A stretch of 64,000 nucleotides of DNA from Fulvivirga imtechensis AK7 (GTDB lineage Bacteria; Bacteroidota; Bacteroidia; Cytophagales; Cyclobacteriaceae): positions 1-64,000 of the forward strand of contig NZ_AMZN01000046.1 in assembly GCF_000331535.1 (NCBI RefSeq), read 5' to 3'. Both the position numbers and the translations under genes were made by a program. Positions 61,225-64,000 of the stretch are shown piece by piece. The notes below the pieces were generated by a model. The model was not told the origin of the DNA and ran no database searches. It saw only the letters and a program-made list of their open reading frames with translations. How positions within the stretch are numbered: the first letter of the stretch is position 1; each line of letters opens with the position of its first letter.

Positions 61225-62267
61225 TGTCAGACGTACTCATCTATGGTGCATATGGATATACAGGTGAGCTCATAGCCAGGGAAGCCAAAAGGAAGGGCTT
61301 GAAAGCTATCCTTTCCGGTAGAAATCTGAAAAAACTGGAAAAAATAGCTCATGAAACCGGTTATCCCTTCCATGCCGTGGACCTCAATGACCGCCATCGT
61401 CTGGTTGACTTACTGTCGCGCGTAAAAGTGGTGATCCACTGTGCCGGCCCATTTAAGTATACCGCCCGCCAAATGATCCATTCCTGCCTCGAAGCCAAAA
61501 CACACTACCTGGACATCACCGGTGAGTATCAGGTATTTGAAATGGCGCATGCTTATGGAGATGAGGCCAGGCGAAAGAAGGTCATGCTGCTTCCCGGCTC
61601 TGGTTTTGACGTTGTACCTTCAGACTGCCTGGCTGCGCACCTCAAATCATTTGTTCCACGAGCTAATAATTTGGAGCTGGCGTTTACCAGCACCAGCGGA
61701 TTTAGCTCCCGGGGTACTGCAAAAACAGCCATTGAAGGCTCGGGAGAAGGGCAGATCGTTCGTAAGGAACATCAACTGAAAAGCTATCCGCTGGGCCAGC
61801 GTGTAAAAAAGATAAATTATGGCCCTTTTGAGAAGATCTCAATGGGCATTTCCTGGGGTGATGTGGCTTCGGCTTATTTTAGCACTGGAATCCCAAACAT
61901 CGAAGTGTATATTGGCGCCACTCCCAAACAAGTGCGCCTTTTTAAATGGATGCATAGGCTCAGGTTCCTGGTCAGAATGAAATGGGTTAAGAATTACCTC
62001 AAAAAACAGGCGGATAAAAAACCGGCCGGACCTTCAGAAGTAAGGCGTCAGAAAAGCCAAATGTATCTGTGGGGCAAGGCGGAACAAGATGGTCAAAGCA
62101 AAGAGTTGCGCCTCATCACGCCCAATGGGTATACCCTCACGTATAAAACAGCCGTGTTGTTTGCTGAAAAGATCCTACAGGGAGAGTTTACTCCGGGTTA
62201 TCAAACTCCATCAACTGCATTTGGAAAGGATGTAATCCTGGAAATAGACGGGTGTTCGTTTATATAG
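61224..62267 (+). CDS. saccharopine dehydrogenase-like NAD(P)-binding oxidoreductase
   Basis: 347 residues. Rossmann motif VLIYGAYGYTGELIAREA (about residues 4-21), then HCAGPFKYTARQMIHSC (about 73-89), HYLDITGEYQVFE (about 94-106) and LLPGSGFDVVPSDCLAAHL (about 119-137). This is the pattern of the trans-acting enoyl reductase/saccharopine dehydrogenase group, whose members reduce lipid or polyketide intermediates. No amino-acid synthesis gene lies near. It overlaps the TPM gene by one base. Downstream are intergenic repeats. Precise substrate unknown. Confidence 0.8.
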   Translation: MSDVLIYGAYGYTGELIAREAKRKGLKAILSGRNLKKLEKIAHETGYPFHAVDLNDRHRLVDLLSRVKVVIHCAGPFKYTARQMIHSCLEAKTHYLDITGEYQVFEMAHAYGDEARRKKVMLLPGSGFDVVPSDCLAAHLKSFVPRANNLELAFTSTSGFSSRGTAKTAIEGSGEGQIVRKEHQLKSYPLGQRVKKINYGPFEKISMGISWGDVASAYFSTGIPNIEVYIGATPKQVRLFKWMHRLRFLVRMKWVKNYLKKQADKKPAGPSEVRRQKSQMYLWGKAEQDGQSKELRLITPNGYTLTYKTAVLFAEKILQGEFTPGYQTPSTAFGKDVILEIDGCSFI

Positions 62268-62275
62268 TTGGTTTT

Positions 62276-62330
62276 AACCGCAGAGAGCACAGAGAAAATA
62301 CAGAGGGTGCAGAGATTTTTCTCTATGTTG
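62276..62330. repeat. CGCAGAG-type intergenic repeat
   Basis: AACCGCAGAGAGCACAGAG followed by ACAGAGG and GCAGAGA words just after the saccharopine-dehydrogenase-like gene. It matches the left arm of the palindromic repeat at 9077-9120; no opposite arm is evident. The following ~120 bp up to copy C hold GGAATCGAAGCCATCGG words and no gene. Confidence 0.4.
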
Positions 62331-62455
62331 GTCTTGAGTACTCTATTTCATTGACGATTCAATCTAATCTACACCAATCTCTTACGGTCATCGCAAGGAA
62401 TCGAAGCCATCGGTAAATCCGAAGTTGGCTATCGTACTTTAGTTATTAGTATTGA

Positions 62456-62810
62456 GTCGGAAGCCCGAAGACAGAAGTCGGAAGAAGGCTACTTTAGCGA
62501 CAAGCTTTCGAAGCCCGGTAGGTTTATGGAAGTCGGCAATTTTTTAGTCTTTAGTATTGAGTCGTGAGTCTTGAGTGAAAAACGAATCTTCATCCAAAGC
62601 ACGCGAACTACTCTCCTCCTGGGAGGAGATAGAGAGGTGGGTAAGGGGTACCTCTCTGTCCTTCGGGCATCTTCCCAGATCGGGGAGACTTTAGCGATGA
62701 CGTTCGGTGCTCTTCAGTTTCTCCACCTCCGGCCTTTGGCCACCTCCGCCAGCGGAGGACAGTGCTATTAAGGTTTCATGATAATTTGGTTTAGTATTTT
62801 CCCCTTTGGA
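62456..62810. repeat. long intergenic repeat, copy C
   Basis: Same order of blocks as copies A and B, lacking the GGCAGAAGCAGTAGGCAAAT block, so ~25 bases shorter. Hairpins CTCCTCC/GGAGGAG and CCTCCGC/GCGGAGG are kept. Confidence 0.75.
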
Positions 62811-62841
62811 GACCCTTAGAGGGGCAGAGGGAGGTTTTGGG

Positions 62842-63190
62842 GTCGGAAGACCGAAGTCGGAAGTACGTTACTTTAGCGACAAGCTTTCGAAGCCCGGTAG
62901 GTTTATGGAAGTCGGCAATTTTTTAGTCTTTAGTATTGAGTCGTGAGTCTTGAGTGAAAAACGAATCTTCATCCAAAGCACGCGAACTACTCTCCTCCTG
63001 GGAGGAGATACAGAGGTGGGTAAGGGGTACCCTCTGTCCTTCGGGCATCTTCCCAGATCGGGGAGACTTTAGCGATGACGTTCGGTGCTCTTCAGTTTCT
63101 CCACCTCCGGCCTTTGGCCACCTCCGCCAGCGGAGGACAGTGTTTTAAGGTTTCACGATAATTTGGTTTAGTATTTTTCTCCTTTGAAGG
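62842..63190. repeat. long intergenic repeat, copy D
   Basis: Nearly identical to copy C, which precedes it by ~31 bp. C and D are more like each other than A or B (shared GGTAGGTTTATGGAAGTCGG and absence of the AGTAGGCA block), so each pair probably arose by local tandem duplication or conversion. Confidence 0.75.
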
Positions 63191-63281
63191 AGGGCATAAT
63201 GTTCTTTAGTTTCATATTGGGAGAGGAATCTATGCACAAGTAGCTGCTTTAAAGATGTATATATCTCTCCCTTGGGACACC

Positions 63282-63412
63282 AATGACACGTTTTCATTAC
63301 ATGCTGATAGTCAGATGATTATTCAATTATCCACTACCGTCAATTCCAGGATGACGTGGTGGTTTATAATTTCTGTTGCTCCTTCGTTTCCTCCGCGCTT
63401 AATCCACCAGGC
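63282..63412. repeat. dispersed intergenic repeat, short copy
   Basis: CAATGACACGTTTTCATTAC, CTGATAGTCA, TATTCAATTA, AATTCCAGGATGACGTGGTG and CGTTTCCTCCGCGCTTAATC align with 15811-16060, which has ~110 additional bases in the middle. Confidence 0.55.
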
Positions 63413-63486
63413 TTAAAAACTGAAATGGAGACACAAGTGACGCTATTGCGTAACACTTGGGCCAGGAAAAGGAGCAAATCTTCCCA

Positions 63487-63999
63487 TCAATTACCCACCA
63501 TAAAAACAGCATTGGAGAACAGCAGCTTACCATTTTCCCAAAAAGCACGGAACAGTGGGTTGTCCACCATATAGATCACCTGCCCCCGGCCCTTGTTTTC
63601 AACACCAAACACCAGGCTGTTTTCCAGGCGTTCCGTGGCCTTGTAGCCGGCAAAACCGCTTACAGGTTCGGTTTTTCCTTTGATAACGCCCACGTTGCCA
63701 CCTTCTTCAAGGAAAGCAAATTTCAGGTTGTTGGTTTTCAAAGTGAAGTACTCCTTATCGTAGCCATACGCCAGGGGATGAGTATTATCCAGGTTGATCT
63801 TAAATATGGCTCCGAAGATCTCACTGCTCAACTGGTCCCGCTCCTGCTCAGCGTAGGTTTGCAATTGCTCTTCAATAGTAGGCTCTTTTTCTTCCTCTTT
63901 CTTCTCCTTTTCAGTGGCAAATTCCTTCAGTGCATAGCCCTTTTTGTCCTTGAACGAATTCAGCGCAGAGCCAATGGCTATCAGCTTGCCACCACTTCT
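63487..63999 (-). CDS. M14 family zinc carboxypeptidase, C-terminal part
   Basis: Open frame from the window edge to the stop at 63487-63489; 170 residues visible and the N-terminal catalytic part lies outside. The visible part starts RSGGKLIAIGSALNSFKDKK, passes a Lys/Glu-rich linker (EKEKKEEEKEP), and ends with DNPLFRAFWENGKLLFSNAVF. In Bacteroidota this is the C-terminal glutamine-amidotransferase-like domain of large M14 carboxypeptidases. The metal-binding residues cannot be checked here. An internal TTG at 63864 is not the real start. Confidence 0.7.
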   Translation of the reverse strand, partial: RSGGKLIAIGSALNSFKDKKGYALKEFATEKEKKEEEKEPTIEEQLQTYAEQERDQLSSEIFGAIFKINLDNTHPLAYGYDKEYFTLKTNNLKFAFLEEGGNVGVIKGKTEPVSGFAGYKATERLENSLVFGVENKGRGQVIYMVDNPLFRAFWENGKLLFSNAVFMVGN

Positions 64000-64000
64000 C

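Overview
The window looks like chromosome of a free-living Bacteroidota, most probably order Cytophagales (Fulvivirga/Marivirga-like; the genus is inference). Six large surface proteins end in type A sorting domains of the type IX secretion system (T9SS) or carry SprB-type repeats. Promoter-like sites have the Bacteroidota TTTG / TAnnTTTG form instead of the E. coli form. Housekeeping genes (pheS, ileS, guaB, pfkA, lspA, lnt, dgt) are intact. No rRNA, tRNA, CRISPR array, prophage or complete transposase gene was seen.

Layout. 1-9 kb: end of a surface-polysaccharide cluster, A+T-richer by eye than the rest: O-antigen ligase/polymerase tail, two GT4 glycosyltransferases, a Gfo/Idh/MocA oxidoreductase, a fused alcohol dehydrogenase-like + Gfo/Idh/MocA protein, a heparinase II/III-type protein and a WecA/MraY-type lipid-sugar transferase. 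9-15.8 kb: PAPS synthesis and turnover (cysQ, cysC, cysD, cysN, with a four-helix-bundle gene inserted between cysD and cysN), running into pheS, a 3-hydroxyacyl-CoA dehydrogenase and a Rieske-like lipoprotein. 16-24.5 kb, minus strand: a SpoIIE-type phosphatase, STAS protein and anti-sigma kinase (partner-switching module), then three parvulin/SurA-type periplasmic folding factors and a MoxR ATPase. 24.9-35.7 kb: four tandem paralogous T9SS cargo proteins. 36-46 kb: lnt, guaB, an RlpA/SPOR protein, a transglutaminase-like/TPR protein, a MORN-like lipoprotein with an amine oxidase, and a nicotinamide riboside salvage pair (pnuC plus kinase). 46-53.8 kb, minus strand: lspA, ileS, an MMPL/RND exporter and dgt. 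54-64 kb: a SprB-repeat T9SS protein, msrA, pfkA, two TPM-domain proteins, a saccharopine-dehydrogenase-like protein and the end of an M14 carboxypeptidase.

Between the genes lies a rich population of non-coding repeats. About 350-380 bp units occur as two tandem pairs (A/B near 54 kb, C/D near 62.5 kb) bracketing an 8 kb block. Small terminal-inverted-repeat elements with internal hairpins sit at gene 3' ends, in two cases overlapping the stop codon. A shorter dispersed repeat is shared by 15.8 kb and 63.3 kb. These repeats, the T9SS quartet, the operator-like triple half-site before msrA, the Rieske-like lipoprotein without the usual His ligands and the inserted four-helix gene are the points most worth a second look. 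Nothing seen amounts to a clearly new defence or mobile system.
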